A stretch of 64,000 bases of DNA from Pedobacter cryoconitis (GCF_014207135.1 NZ_JACHCC010000003.1:408701-472700), one strand, 5' to 3'; numbered from the stretch's first letter, positions 18,792-27,451 are shown. The notes: a model not told the origin generated them from the sequence alone. Program-made: numbers and translations.

Positions 18792-19247
18792 CTATGCCTC
18801 ATTCTCCAGCCGTTCATGGAAATCTATCATTTTTGTAAGGGTACTCAGGGTAGTGTCAAAGTTTTTAGTACCTACAAATTTCTTGTATTCGGTATGGAGT
18901 TCTAAACCATTCTGTCGGATAGAATCAAACAATAATTTCCCCTGTGGTGAAAGGAATATCATAATTGACCTGGCATCAGTTTCACTTTTTTCAGTATAGA
19001 CCAAACCAAGGTTTTCCAGTTCTTTAACTGTTTTACTTACGCCTTGTTTGGTTACTTTGATTTTACGGATTAGTGCATGATTGGAAATTCCATGATCCCC
19101 TATACTCATAAAATAAGGCAAATGGACAACATTTAAGCTTTCAGGGGTAATACCTGCTAATTTTGATTCAGTCCATCTGTCCATCACCCGCTTCATCAGG
19201 TAAACTAATCTGAAAATGAGATCTTCTGTTCCGTCTTGCTGTTCCAT
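18792..19247 (-). CDS. MarR-family transcriptional regulator
   Basis: A 151-residue winged-helix protein from the ATG at 19247 (MEQQDG); a longer in-frame start at 19289 would add 14 basic residues and is less likely. The helix-turn-helix is in GISNHALIRKIKVTKQGVSK, followed by the wing YTEKSETDARSIMIFLS and a C-terminal dimerisation helix. MarR proteins are dimers that bind palindromes and release DNA on binding phenolic or drug-like ligands. It is divergent from the Emr-type efflux operon, and the shared region holds a long palindrome that is its probable operator. Confidence 0.92.
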   Translation of the reverse strand: MEQQDGTEDLIFRLVYLMKRVMDRWTESKLAGITPESLNVVHLPYFMSIGDHGISNHALIRKIKVTKQGVSKTVKELENLGLVYTEKSETDARSIMIFLSPQGKLLFDSIRQNGLELHTEYKKFVGTKNFDTTLSTLTKMIDFHERLENEA

Positions 19248-19323
19248 TTTGTAAAAGTATGTTTTTTTAATATAATTCCTAATTGTCATTGAAATGTATT
19301 ATTTGACATTTTTGTTAATAAAT

Positions 19324-19366
19324 AAAGTAAACTAAGTTGACTAATATAGTCAACTTAGTTTACTTT
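19324..19366. promoter_or_regulatory. MarR-type operator palindrome overlapping the efflux promoter
   Basis: Perfect 18-bp arms (AAAGTAAACTAAGTTGAC and its complement) flank the 7-bp spacer TAATATA. The plus-strand promoter is inside it: TTG at 19337-19339 in the left arm, 21 bp, then TACTTTTG at 19361-19368 at the edge of the right arm, matching TTG-N19-21-TAnnTTTG. The mirror promoter on the minus strand ends in TACTTTAT and is weaker. A bound repressor would block both promoters, so autoregulation and efflux repression are expected. Confidence 0.85.
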
Positions 19367-19385
19367 TGTTGAAAAATAATAGAAC

Positions 19386-20435
19386 ATGGAAACAGAAGAA
19401 AAAAAACAAAGTCCAGCTAAACTGACAGCAAAACTTGCAACGGTAGGTATTTTGGCGATCGTAGTTTGCTACTTCGCTTTTACTAAAATAAATCATGCCC
19501 TGAATTTTGAAGGTACTGATAACGCACAAATTGAAACCAACTCTGTACCAGTGCTTAGTCGTGTGCCTGGTTATATCAGAGAATTTTCACTGATAGATTA
19601 TCAGCGCGTTAAAGCAGGGGATACTATTGCCATTATAGATGATAGTGAGTATGTTCTGGCTGTGCAGCAGGCCGAAGCAGATTTACTGGCCGCAAAGGCA
19701 GATCTCAGTGGTGCTGAATCTCAGTTACCTACTATTGGCTCCAACAAGGAAGTCGCCTCGGCTGATATGAGTATTGAAGAAACCGGGTTGCAAAAAGCGA
19801 AAAGAGATGTTGACAGGGATGGTGCTTTATTTAAAGAAGGATCGATTACCCGCCATCAGTTTGAAAATAGTCAGTCTGCTTATCAGACAGCGCAGAAACA
19901 ATTAATTGCCAGCAAAAGGAAAGTAACCCAGGCCGGTACACAAACCAGCACTGCCGAAGCACAGATAGCTAAAGCAAAGGCGGCCATAGCAGCTAAAGAA
20001 ACGGCTTTGGCCAGAGCCAGACTGGATCTTTCTTATACCAGGATTATAGCTCCTGTTAGTGGTAAAGTAGGGAAAACGAATCTGAAACAAAACCAGTATG
20101 TACAGGGAGGGCAGCAACTTTTCAGCCTGATCACTAATGATAAATACTGGATTGTGGCCAATTTCAAAGAAACACAGATTGAACATATGAAAATCGGGCA
20201 GCTGGTAGAAGTTAAAGTGGATGGTTACCCTGATCATAAAATCACCGGAAAAGTATCTGGTTTCAGTGATGCGACGGGGGCAAGGTTCTCATTGCTGCCA
20301 CCAGATAACTCTACAGGAAACTTTGTTAAAGTGACACAAAGAGTTCCAGTAAGGATAGAATTAGATAATCCGGCTGCACTAAGCGGAATTCTGAAAGCGG
20401 GTTTAAGTGTAGAGGCTGATGTAAGAGTAGATTAA
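19386..20435 (+). CDS. HlyD/EmrA-family efflux adaptor
   Basis: A 349-residue membrane-fusion protein with one N-terminal transmembrane helix (about 15-36). The lipoyl domain (ETNSVPVLSRVPGYIREFSL) is followed by a long alanine-rich coiled coil (about 90-205) and the second lipoyl half (SYTRIIAPVSGKVGKTNLKQ). A beta-barrel closes it (YWIVANFKETQIEHMKIGQLVEV, here cited by parts). The EmrA pattern fits pairing with the 14-helix MFS pump encoded 9 bases downstream. Transcription should start near 19374, a few bases before the ATG, under the palindromic operator. Confidence 0.93.
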   Translation: METEEKKQSPAKLTAKLATVGILAIVVCYFAFTKINHALNFEGTDNAQIETNSVPVLSRVPGYIREFSLIDYQRVKAGDTIAIIDDSEYVLAVQQAEADLLAAKADLSGAESQLPTIGSNKEVASADMSIEETGLQKAKRDVDRDGALFKEGSITRHQFENSQSAYQTAQKQLIASKRKVTQAGTQTSTAEAQIAKAKAAIAAKETALARARLDLSYTRIIAPVSGKVGKTNLKQNQYVQGGQQLFSLITNDKYWIVANFKETQIEHMKIGQLVEVKVDGYPDHKITGKVSGFSDATGARFSLLPPDNSTGNFVKVTQRVPVRIELDNPAALSGILKAGLSVEADVRVD

Positions 20436-20444
20436 ATTATCAAA

Positions 20445-22025
20445 ATGTCTGATAACACAAATAAACTGATTAAGATCATTATTGTCATCACGACCATTTC
20501 GGCAGCGATCATGGAACTGATAGATACTTCTATTGTGAATGTCGCGCTGAGTAATATCAGCGGTACACTGGGAGCAACCTTAGAGGATGCTTCCTGGGTA
20601 GTTACTGCTTACGCGATAGCCAATGTGATCATCATTCCAATGACTGGGTTTCTCAGTCGCTATTTTGGAAGAAAAAACTATTATCTCTGTTCTATTATTC
20701 TTTTTACGATCGCTTCCTACATGTGTGGAAGCTCTACGTCATTGTGGATGCTTGTTTTATGGCGGTTTATTCAAGGAATTGGTGGAGGGGCTTTGCTTTC
20801 TGTATCACAGGGAATTCTTTTCGAACAATTTAAACCTGAAGAAAAAGGAATTGCAGGAGGAATTTTTGGAATGGGGATCGTGATCGGCCCAACCATCGGC
20901 CCTGTTTTAGGAGGATATATTGTAGATAATTATCATTGGGCACTGATTTTTAATATCAATGTTCCGATAGGTATAATCGCGGCTTTAATGACCTGGAAAT
21001 TTATAGACCGGAAACCAGAAGAATATAATATTGACAAAAAATCTATACCGATTGATTATCTGGGTATTCTGTCTTTAATGGTAGGTATCGGTGCATTGCA
21101 GTATGTACTGGAAAAGGGGCAGTCTGATGATTGGTTCCAGTCGGAATCTATCCGTTACCTGACTATGGCCGCAGTTTCGGGGATAGCCTTTTTTATCTGG
21201 TGGGAACTCTACACTAAAAATCCGGTGATCAATTTAAGGGTATTGAAGAGCCGGAACCTGATAGGAAGTAATGTTTTAACCTTTGTCTGTGGTTTTGGTC
21301 TTTTCGGATCAGTTTATCTGTTTCCGGTTATGGTCCAGCGGGTAATGGGTTATACACCAACTGAGACTGGTATATCGATGGCGCCCGGCGCACTGATCAC
21401 CATTTTTGCGATGCCTTTGATCGGAGCTGGTCTGGGTAAAGGGATCAAACCGATGTACTTTGTAGTCGCAGGATTTATCCTTTTTATTCTTTTTGGATAT
21501 CTTTCTTCGCTGGCAACAGCCGAGTCCGACAAATGGTGGTTTACATTGCCACAGGTATGCAGGGGACTGGGGACAGGTTGTTTAACAATTCCACTACTTA
21601 GCCAGGCCGTTGTTGGTCTGAAACCCGTAGATATGCCTTATGGTATTTCTTTGAACAACATGTTCCGTCAGCTTGGCGGTGCATTTGGGATTGCTATTAT
21701 GAATAGTTATGCGACCAATCGTTTTGCAACGCACCGTTCCGATCTGGTATCCAATCTCCAGGGAAATAACCCCATGTTTACTGAACGCCTCAATGGTATC
21801 GCACATACACTGACTGCAAAAGGGATTAATCCGCTTGCGGCTAAACAAGCGGCCTATGGGATTCTGGATAACACAATTTCCAGCCAGGCACAAATGCAGG
21901 CATACCTGGATGGCTTCTTCTTAATCGCCGTCTTTTTCGTCTGCGCTATACCATTTATGCTGCTCCTTAAAAATCAGGCGATGGATGCTAAAACCAGAGA
22001 AGAGGTAGCAGCTGCAGCTCATTAA
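20445..22025 (+). CDS. DHA2-family MFS drug efflux transporter (EmrB/QacA type)
   Basis: A 526-residue transporter with 14 predicted membrane helices. Motif A is recognisable as GFLSRYFGRK between helices 2 and 3. Motif C of antiporters appears as GIVIGPTIGPVLGG in helix 5, and ELIDTSIVNVALSNI in helix 1 has the acidic residue conserved in this family. These pumps exchange protons for lipophilic drugs or fatty acids and, with an EmrA adaptor and TolC, carry substrate across both membranes. All three parts are encoded consecutively here. Confidence 0.94.
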   Translation: MSDNTNKLIKIIIVITTISAAIMELIDTSIVNVALSNISGTLGATLEDASWVVTAYAIANVIIIPMTGFLSRYFGRKNYYLCSIILFTIASYMCGSSTSLWMLVLWRFIQGIGGGALLSVSQGILFEQFKPEEKGIAGGIFGMGIVIGPTIGPVLGGYIVDNYHWALIFNINVPIGIIAALMTWKFIDRKPEEYNIDKKSIPIDYLGILSLMVGIGALQYVLEKGQSDDWFQSESIRYLTMAAVSGIAFFIWWELYTKNPVINLRVLKSRNLIGSNVLTFVCGFGLFGSVYLFPVMVQRVMGYTPTETGISMAPGALITIFAMPLIGAGLGKGIKPMYFVVAGFILFILFGYLSSLATAESDKWWFTLPQVCRGLGTGCLTIPLLSQAVVGLKPVDMPYGISLNNMFRQLGGAFGIAIMNSYATNRFATHRSDLVSNLQGNNPMFTERLNGIAHTLTAKGINPLAAKQAAYGILDNTISSQAQMQAYLDGFFLIAVFFVCAIPFMLLLKNQAMDAKTREEVAAAAH

Positions 22026-22043
22026 TTATAAAAAATATATATC

Positions 22044-23342
22044 ATGAAACGTTTAATCAGTACCCTTATCATACTTTCTCTCTCTACTGCAATTTACGCG
22101 CAGCAGGGGTCGGGAAACCTGTCTGCACTTATCAACCAATCTTTTAACTACTTTCCTCAGTTTAAAGAACTGGGACAAGCTATAGATGTGGAGCAGCAAC
22201 GCATAGTCCTGGCTAAGTCTCCGGCATTGCCATCTTTTCAGGCTACAGGAAGTTACAACTATATTAATCCGGTATCAGAGATCAGTATCCCGATGGGTGC
22301 CGAAACCAGGACTTTCGCTATGATGCCCAAAAACAATTACAAGACTTCGCTGAACGGAAGTTATACACTCTGGGATTTTGGAGTGGTGAAAGCAGGGGTA
22401 GATCGTGCGAAAGCTTCATTACAATATGCTAAAGATAATATGGATTATAATAAAAACCAGATGGCTGCTCAGGTATCCGGAATATATTATCAGATTGCTT
22501 ATCTTAAATCTTCTATTGAGATCCAGAACAGTGTGATCAGCTTTCTGGAAAGCAACCGTAAAGACACCGAAATTAAATACAAACACGGTGATGCCTTAAA
22601 GTATGATGTCCTTTCCATTCAGTCTAGTATTGATCAGGAAAATAACCGCAAAATTGATTTGCAGAATACTTTAAACAAACAATATATTCTGATGGAATAT
22701 ACCACCGGTGCAAAGATCAGTACAGATCCTGCCGATTTTGTTTTCCCGGTTCAGGGTTTAGAGGAAGGGGTAGATAAATCATTCGAAAATGCGACAAATT
22801 ATAACCCAGAATTTAAATTATTAAAAGATAAAATTGTACAGGCCGAGGCTGATCTGGCGGTTAGTAAAACAGGGGGGAAGCCATCAGTCAGATTAAGTGC
22901 TGGTACTGGTTATGCTAATGGTTATCCAAACGATTTGAACAGGTTTATCTATAACTATACAGCAGGTGTAACTTTAAATATTCCGATTTATGAAGGTGGT
23001 AAGGCCAGGAAGCAGGCCAGGTTATCTCAAAGCCAGCTTAAACAGACCCAGTTGGCCTCAGAAAGTCTGAACAATACTTATCGTAGTAATATCCAGCAGG
23101 TTCTGACCGATATTAAAAGTAACCGGTCGAGTATGGTGAATGCGGACAGGCAGATTAACGAGGCGAAAGAAGCACAGAAACTTGCACAAAGCAGGTATAG
23201 AAATGGGACTGGTACTAATCTGGAGCTGACTAATGCGAGTACCAATGTACAAAGAGCAGAACTAACAAAATTGCAGTATGCTTATCAGCTCTGTGTTGCG
23301 CAGGTTGAAATGGCAAGATTAACAGGAATCAAATACTGGTAA
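22044..23342 (+). CDS. TolC-family outer-membrane protein (Emr system partner)
   Basis: A 432-residue protein with a signal peptide (to about 19, ending YAQQ). It has two TolC half-repeats: the first with LINQSFNYFPQFKELGQAID and SYTLWDFGVVKAGVDRAKAS, the second with NIPIYEGGKARKQARLSQSQ. It follows the MFS gene by 18 bases and provides the outer-membrane channel of the tripartite system. It differs clearly in sequence from the TolC protein at 17043-18395, so the two efflux operons are separate systems and not a recent duplication. Confidence 0.93.
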   Translation: MKRLISTLIILSLSTAIYAQQGSGNLSALINQSFNYFPQFKELGQAIDVEQQRIVLAKSPALPSFQATGSYNYINPVSEISIPMGAETRTFAMMPKNNYKTSLNGSYTLWDFGVVKAGVDRAKASLQYAKDNMDYNKNQMAAQVSGIYYQIAYLKSSIEIQNSVISFLESNRKDTEIKYKHGDALKYDVLSIQSSIDQENNRKIDLQNTLNKQYILMEYTTGAKISTDPADFVFPVQGLEEGVDKSFENATNYNPEFKLLKDKIVQAEADLAVSKTGGKPSVRLSAGTGYANGYPNDLNRFIYNYTAGVTLNIPIYEGGKARKQARLSQSQLKQTQLASESLNNTYRSNIQQVLTDIKSNRSSMVNADRQINEAKEAQKLAQSRYRNGTGTNLELTNASTNVQRAELTKLQYAYQLCVAQVEMARLTGIKYW

Positions 23343-23360
23343 ACAATTAAATAACTGACC

Positions 23361-23576
23361 ATGAGAGTTTTCATTTTCGTTTCCAATATCAATACCGAAG
23401 CAGATATTCACAAGTTAAAGAGACAATTTGATCAGCGCAGGGATATTGCTGACTGGTCTGTCGATCTGAGTGATGAGGAAAAAGTTTTACGTGTAGTGAC
23501 TGGTACATTGGAACGACCTGAAGTTATAGCCCTGGTCAGGTCCTGTGGATATGATTGCCATAAAATGGATTGGTGA
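23361..23576 (+). CDS. Small HMA-like (ferredoxin-fold) protein lacking CxxC
   Basis: A 71-residue cytoplasmic protein with no signal or membrane segment. Its pattern (MRVFIFVSNINTEADIHKLK, then WSVDLSDEEKVLRVV, then RPEVIALVRSCGYDCHKMDW) follows the beta-alpha-beta-beta-alpha-beta order of heavy-metal-associated domains. The usual MxCxxC metal loop is replaced by SNINTEAD. The only cysteines are the CGYDC pair near the C-terminus. It lies 18 bases after TolC and is probably the last gene of the Emr operon. The function is unknown; ligand sensing or metal handling through CGYDC is speculation. Confidence 0.72.
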   Translation: MRVFIFVSNINTEADIHKLKRQFDQRRDIADWSVDLSDEEKVLRVVTGTLERPEVIALVRSCGYDCHKMDW

Positions 23577-23627
23577 ATTGTTGCAGAAAATCAGGAAATA
23601 TTTGTACTATCGTATAAAAATCACTTT

Positions 23628-24260
23628 ATGAAACGTATCTATGTGGTTTCCATCATTTCGGCATCCTTATTTGTCTATGCATGTAAACCAAGCAACAACA
23701 ACAACATTCAAACCGGAAAAGATAGCACAGCAGCCACGGTTAGTTCATCTGCACCAGCTACAACTGCAACAAGCAGCGAACAACCCAGTACAGATCTTTC
23801 CAGACTGGAAGAATTAAAAAAGCTTAAGCCTTACACGGAACAAGAAGCGAAAAAACTTCTTCCGGAGGAACTGGATGGACTTAAATTAGCTGATCTGACT
23901 GCAAATGATCTATTTGGACAGGCAGTTAGTGGTGACTATGCTAAAGCCAAAGAAGCTCCTTATAAAGTATCCGTTACGGATTGTGCCGGAGAAAAAGGTG
24001 CTGGTAAGTATATGATGTTTTACATTGGTCCGATGGCAGCTGAAGACAGTAAACCAGCCAAAGGAGCTGAAAATGTCGTTACCCAAAAGAAAGTAGATTT
24101 TGAAGGTCAGAAAGCAATCAGCCGTCATGATCCTGTGAACAACATTAACTCTCTTGTTTTTGTGAAAAAGGGAAGATTGTTTGTAGAGATGTCAGCTCCG
24201 GCAGGAACAACCCTGGAACAATTACTTGCAATAGCTGGTAAACTCAGCGCAAAATTGTAA
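23628..24260 (+). CDS. Lipoprotein of unknown function
   Basis: A 210-residue protein with a lipoprotein signal (LFVYACKPSN, Cys at about 19). A low-complexity Ser/Thr/Ala linker (about 30-60) and a folded domain (about 65-210) follow. The domain holds LPEELDGLKLADLTAND and YKVSVTDCAGEKGAGKYMMF. I do not recognise the domain. Its position after the Emr operon (51-base gap) and before a bidirectional hairpin suggests its own or a partly shared transcript. Confidence 0.72.
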   Translation: MKRIYVVSIISASLFVYACKPSNNNNIQTGKDSTAATVSSSAPATTATSSEQPSTDLSRLEELKKLKPYTEQEAKKLLPEELDGLKLADLTANDLFGQAVSGDYAKAKEAPYKVSVTDCAGEKGAGKYMMFYIGPMAAEDSKPAKGAENVVTQKKVDFEGQKAISRHDPVNNINSLVFVKKGRLFVEMSAPAGTTLEQLLAIAGKLSAKL

Positions 24261-24265
24261 TCACT

Positions 24266-24295
24266 AGCCGGTGCGCGTATAAACGGGCACCGGCT
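24266..24295. terminator. Bidirectional terminator between convergent genes
   Basis: A GC-rich perfect 9-bp stem (AGCCGGTGC / GCACCGGCT) encloses a 12-base loop. It lies between the plus-strand lipoprotein stop (24260) and the minus-strand regulator stop (24303). The T tract is short on both sides, so its strength is uncertain. Confidence 0.65.
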
Positions 24296-24302
24296 TTGAA
24301 TT

Positions 24303-24989
24303 CTATCCCGGGAGTTCTACCCCTAGGATATCATAAAGACTTCTTTCCCCTTTTGATGTGATTACTAAAGCTCTTGAATTCTGAGTACGGCGCATCCAGT
24401 CATCCTGAAACATTTTTTCCAGAATAGCACGTCCCAGAGACCCTGCAAGATGAAACCGTCTTTCACTCCAGTCTAGACAAGGTCTGGCAAACGGTCTTTT
24501 TAGTTTTAGTAAAACATCCGTGTCAATACCAAAACCAGTAAAAAACGAATGTCCTTTATCAGTCAATTCATATTGCTGACCTTTTTCTGAAAGATACGCT
24601 AGTTTTAATATCCTGTCGGTAATTGCCACGCCCGCTTTCCCGGCAATATGATCGTAACATGTCCTGCAATTTTTAACCGGAACATTTTTAGCACCAGACT
24701 GGCAAGATTCTTTCTGAACCGGAACCAGGTTGGCCAGTGCTTCAATAGCATAGGCGACCTCATCATTGGCATAACTGAAATAACGATGCCTGCCCTGGGC
24801 AATAACCTTTAAAAGCCCGGCCTGTACCAGTTTACCCAGGTGCATACTTGCACTTTGAGGAGACACCTCGCCAAATAAAGATAACTCTGTTGCCGTATAA
24901 GCCTTACCATCCATTAAAACCCATAACATCTTAATTCGGGCCGGTTCACCTATTAATGTTGCTATGTTCTCCAATTGTGCGATTTCCAT
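24303..24989 (-). CDS. ArsR-family winged-helix regulator with C-terminal extension
   Basis: A 228-residue protein starting at the ATG at 24989; the in-frame TTG at 24995 is not needed. The N-terminal about 90 residues are an ArsR winged helix (GEPARIKMLWVLM, then SPQSASMHLGKLVQAGLLKV, then GRHRYFSYAND). The extension of about 130 residues has CQSG, the pair CRTC (with DH after it) and a late PCLDWSERRFHLAGSLG segment, a layout common to long ArsR proteins of unknown ligand. The cysteine and histidine residues could bind metal or sense redox state. It is divergent from a flavin reductase gene with a 36-bp palindrome between. Confidence 0.87.
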   Translation of the reverse strand: MEIAQLENIATLIGEPARIKMLWVLMDGKAYTATELSLFGEVSPQSASMHLGKLVQAGLLKVIAQGRHRYFSYANDEVAYAIEALANLVPVQKESCQSGAKNVPVKNCRTCYDHIAGKAGVAITDRILKLAYLSEKGQQYELTDKGHSFFTGFGIDTDVLLKLKRPFARPCLDWSERRFHLAGSLGRAILEKMFQDDWMRRTQNSRALVITSKGERSLYDILGVELPG

Positions 24990-25011
24990 GATCAAATATA
25001 CCTGGTTTATA

Positions 25012-25047
25012 AAAGATATAGTTCATTTTAAAATGAACTATATCTTT
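25012..25047. promoter_or_regulatory. 36-bp perfect palindrome, probable ArsR-type operator
   Basis: AAAGATATAGTTCATTTT is followed directly by its exact complement, with no spacer. It sits between the ArsR-like gene (start 24989) and the flavin reductase gene (start 25087). The right end reads TATCTTTA (25041-25048), one base from the TAnnTTTG -7 element. Binding by the adjacent regulator is inferred from position and symmetry. Confidence 0.75.
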
Positions 25048-25086
25048 AGATAATGAGAGAGATTTACAGCGTAAATAAATTCAGTT

Positions 25087-25713
25087 ATGCATCTCAGAAA
25101 CACAACTCCTTTTTTAACCATTCAACCTAAGATTTTATATTTCGGTACTCCTGTCGCTTTAATTACTACCATTGATGAAAAGGGGATATCAAACATCGGC
25201 CCCATATCATCTGCCTGGGCTTTAGGCTATAACCTGCTCCTTGGACTAGGTTGTGACAGCAAAACCTATCAGAACCTGATCCTGACTAAAGAATGTGTCG
25301 TTAACCTGCCATCCGCCGGCTTATTTGAAAAAATTGAAAGAATAGCAGGTTTAACAGGATTAAATCCTGTGCCTGAAAATAAAAGTAAACAGTACCGGTA
25401 TGAACCAGATAAATTTCTGGCAGGTGATTTTCAGATGATGCCGGCAGAGAAAGTTACTCCGCAAGCCATTGCGGACTGTCCACTGCAATTGGAAGCGACT
25501 CTTCAACACCATTATATTATGGAATATGGCACTGATGGAACCCCTTTAATTGCTGCGGTACAGGTAAAAGTAATTAATGTAAGAGCTCATGAGCATCTGG
25601 TTACCAATCAGAACTATATCGACCCTGCATTATGGTCGCCGCTGATTTATAGTTTTCGCCATTACTATGCACTGGGAGAAAAAGTAGGAAAAAATTTCAG
25701 AGCTGAGATTTAA
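25087..25713 (+). CDS. Flavin reductase-family FMN-binding protein
   Basis: A 208-residue split-barrel flavoprotein. Features of the flavin reductase domain include KILYFGTPVALITTID near the start, ISNIGPISSAWALGYN (about 37-52), KTYQNLILTKECVVNLPS and the late GEKVGKNF. Relatives bind FMN and either reduce free flavin with NAD(P)H or act in detoxifying oxidoreductions. It is the only plus-strand gene directly under the palindromic operator, so it is the probable target of the ArsR-like protein. The physiological substrate is not visible. Confidence 0.85.
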   Translation: MHLRNTTPFLTIQPKILYFGTPVALITTIDEKGISNIGPISSAWALGYNLLLGLGCDSKTYQNLILTKECVVNLPSAGLFEKIERIAGLTGLNPVPENKSKQYRYEPDKFLAGDFQMMPAEKVTPQAIADCPLQLEATLQHHYIMEYGTDGTPLIAAVQVKVINVRAHEHLVTNQNYIDPALWSPLIYSFRHYYALGEKVGKNFRAEI

Positions 25714-25762
25714 ATAATAACTTACCGTAAACTTGCCATTTTTTTAATTATAAATTCAAATC

Positions 25763-26488
25763 ATGAAAAATCTGATCCTGTTACTCTGTTTCTTTTCCAT
25801 GCCTTTTATGCTGCTGGCTAATGCTGATCATCCTGCAAAACCTCGTATTCTCGTGTTTTCAAAGACAGGAGGCTTCAGACACAGTTCTATTGCAGTCGGA
25901 AAAGCGGCGATTATTAAACTGGGCTCAGAAAATGCCTTTGATGTTGATACAACAGAAAATGCAGCGTATTTTAATCAGGATTCACTGAAGAAATATGCGG
26001 CCGTAGTTTTTCTGCAAACCACAGGTGATATACTTGATGCAAACCAAAAGGCAAGTTTTGAAAAATACATCCAGGCGGGGGGAGGATTTGTAGGGGTACA
26101 TGCAGCTACGGATACAGAATACAACTGGCCGTGGTACGGTGCTTTGGTAGGAGCTTATTTTGTCAGTCATCCCAATCAGCAGGTAGCCGTATTAAATGTG
26201 GTAGACCGTACACATATTTCTACCAAACATCTTCCGGCAGTTTGGAAACGTAAAGATGAATGGTATAATTTCAAGAATCTGAATAAGGATATAAAAGTAT
26301 TAATCACTATTGATGAGAAATCATATAAAGGTGGTATTAACGGGGATTTTCATCCAATGGCCTGGTATCATAACTATGATGGTGGACGTTCGTGGTATAC
26401 TGAATTAGGGCATACGGAGGAGTCGTACACAGAAGAAAATTATTTGAAACACTTACTGGGTGGCATTCTGTATGCAATTGGTGGTTAG
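25763..26488 (+). CDS. ThuA-domain secreted protein
   Basis: A 241-residue protein with a signal peptide (about 1-20, ending LLANA) and one ThuA domain. The domain has ILVFSKTGGFRHSSIAVGKA at its start, GGGFVGVHAATDTEYNWPWY (about 108-127), WYHNYDGGRSWYTELGHTEE near 210 and the closing LGGILYAIGG. ThuA has a glutamine-amidotransferase-like fold and is linked to sugar (trehalose-type) catabolism, but most members have no measured activity. It is 49 bases after the flavin reductase gene; cotranscription is possible but no functional link is evident. Confidence 0.92.
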   Translation: MKNLILLLCFFSMPFMLLANADHPAKPRILVFSKTGGFRHSSIAVGKAAIIKLGSENAFDVDTTENAAYFNQDSLKKYAAVVFLQTTGDILDANQKASFEKYIQAGGGFVGVHAATDTEYNWPWYGALVGAYFVSHPNQQVAVLNVVDRTHISTKHLPAVWKRKDEWYNFKNLNKDIKVLITIDEKSYKGGINGDFHPMAWYHNYDGGRSWYTELGHTEESYTEENYLKHLLGGILYAIGG

Positions 26489-26902
26489 CCTGTATGCCTG
26501 CACTACATGTGGTGTTAAAATAACAGCCTCTATAAACATCAAGAAACAAGATTAGTTTATTCCTGTTTTGGTCACAGTGTGATCTTAGAGTTAACCGAAA
26601 TTTCCTTTTGTGTGAATTTAATATTAAGTATTGAATATTAAATAATTAAATAATAAATAAAATATAAATATGTATATAATTGATAAGAAATTATCGTTGA
26701 CATTGTCAATAATATATATAAATTCGCCTCAGGAAATATCTACCAGGAAAATCTAAGTTGGTCAGTCAATAGATTGATTCTCTTGTCTGACGTTAAACCA
26801 AATTACAATTCTGAAATTATGCGGGTATTAGTTATATTGATATCACTAGGACCAATAACTAATCTCTGTATAATTTTAACTCTCGTATCATATATTTTTT
26901 AA
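26489..26902. other. 414-bp AT-rich gene-free region before the Rhs/SpvB-like cassette
   Basis: No convincing gene is seen. The central part (about 26620-26720) is extremely AT-rich and contains the short palindrome TTGACATTGTCAA near 26698. It should hold the promoter for the 11-kb cassette downstream, but I find only a TAATTTTA (26871-26878) without a correctly spaced TTG. Confidence 0.45.
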
Positions 26903-27451
26903 ATGCTAAAGTTAATCTCTGTTAAGGCTCTCAATCGCCAGGTGGTACTAAACGTTTTATTCACTTGTACAATCGTTTACCTGCTATTACTACAATTAGT
27001 TTTCAAAACCAGGACCGCGTATATTGATTCTAATAAGATATATCAAAACTACAAGGGAATTTTAATTGCTAAAACTGAGTTTCAGAAAAAAGTTGATCTC
27101 TATAGAGAAAGGATGGATACCTTATCAGGGAGGGTAAAGCTTGATATTATGAAAATTGAAAAATTCAGATCAAATAAAGCCATTGCACAGCAGTACGTAG
27201 ACTCCGTAAAGTATCACAAAAAACAGCTTTCTGATTATCAGCAGTCAATGAATGCGTCATTAAAAACAGAAGAAGGAAAGCTGACGCAATCTGCTATAGA
27301 AAAGCTAAATCAATTTTTGAAGCAGTATGGTAAAGAAAAGAACTATGATATTATTTTCATAGCTAATAATACAGGAACGATTGCTTACGCCAATGATAAA
27401 TATGACATCACGGATGAGATTCTAAAAGAAATCAACCGTCAGTATGAATAA
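26903..27451 (+). CDS. OmpH/Skp-family periplasmic chaperone-like protein
   Basis: A 182-residue protein with an N-terminal membrane anchor or uncleaved signal (about 15-35, VLNVLFTCTIVYLLLLQ). The OmpH/Skp pattern follows: AYIDSNKIYQNYKGILIAKT, a long coiled-coil arm (about 55-130) and the closing beta-strand segment KNYDIIFIANNTGTIAYAND. Skp-type proteins are trimeric holdases that keep unfolded outer-membrane or secreted proteins soluble in the periplasm. The genome should carry a general Skp copy elsewhere, so this one heading a cassette of two giant secreted proteins suggests a dedicated chaperone. Overlap of 8 bases with the next gene indicates coupling. Confidence 0.82.
   Translation: MLKLISVKALNRQVVLNVLFTCTIVYLLLLQLVFKTRTAYIDSNKIYQNYKGILIAKTEFQKKVDLYRERMDTLSGRVKLDIMKIEKFRSNKAIAQQYVDSVKYHKKQLSDYQQSMNASLKTEEGKLTQSAIEKLNQFLKQYGKEKNYDIIFIANNTGTIAYANDKYDITDEILKEINRQYE

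Noticed and set aside
24993..25000. TATATTTG on the minus strand as the -7 element of the ArsR-like gene
   Set aside because: It ends only 4 bases from the start codon, which would put the transcript start inside the gene, and no TTG is at the right spacing.
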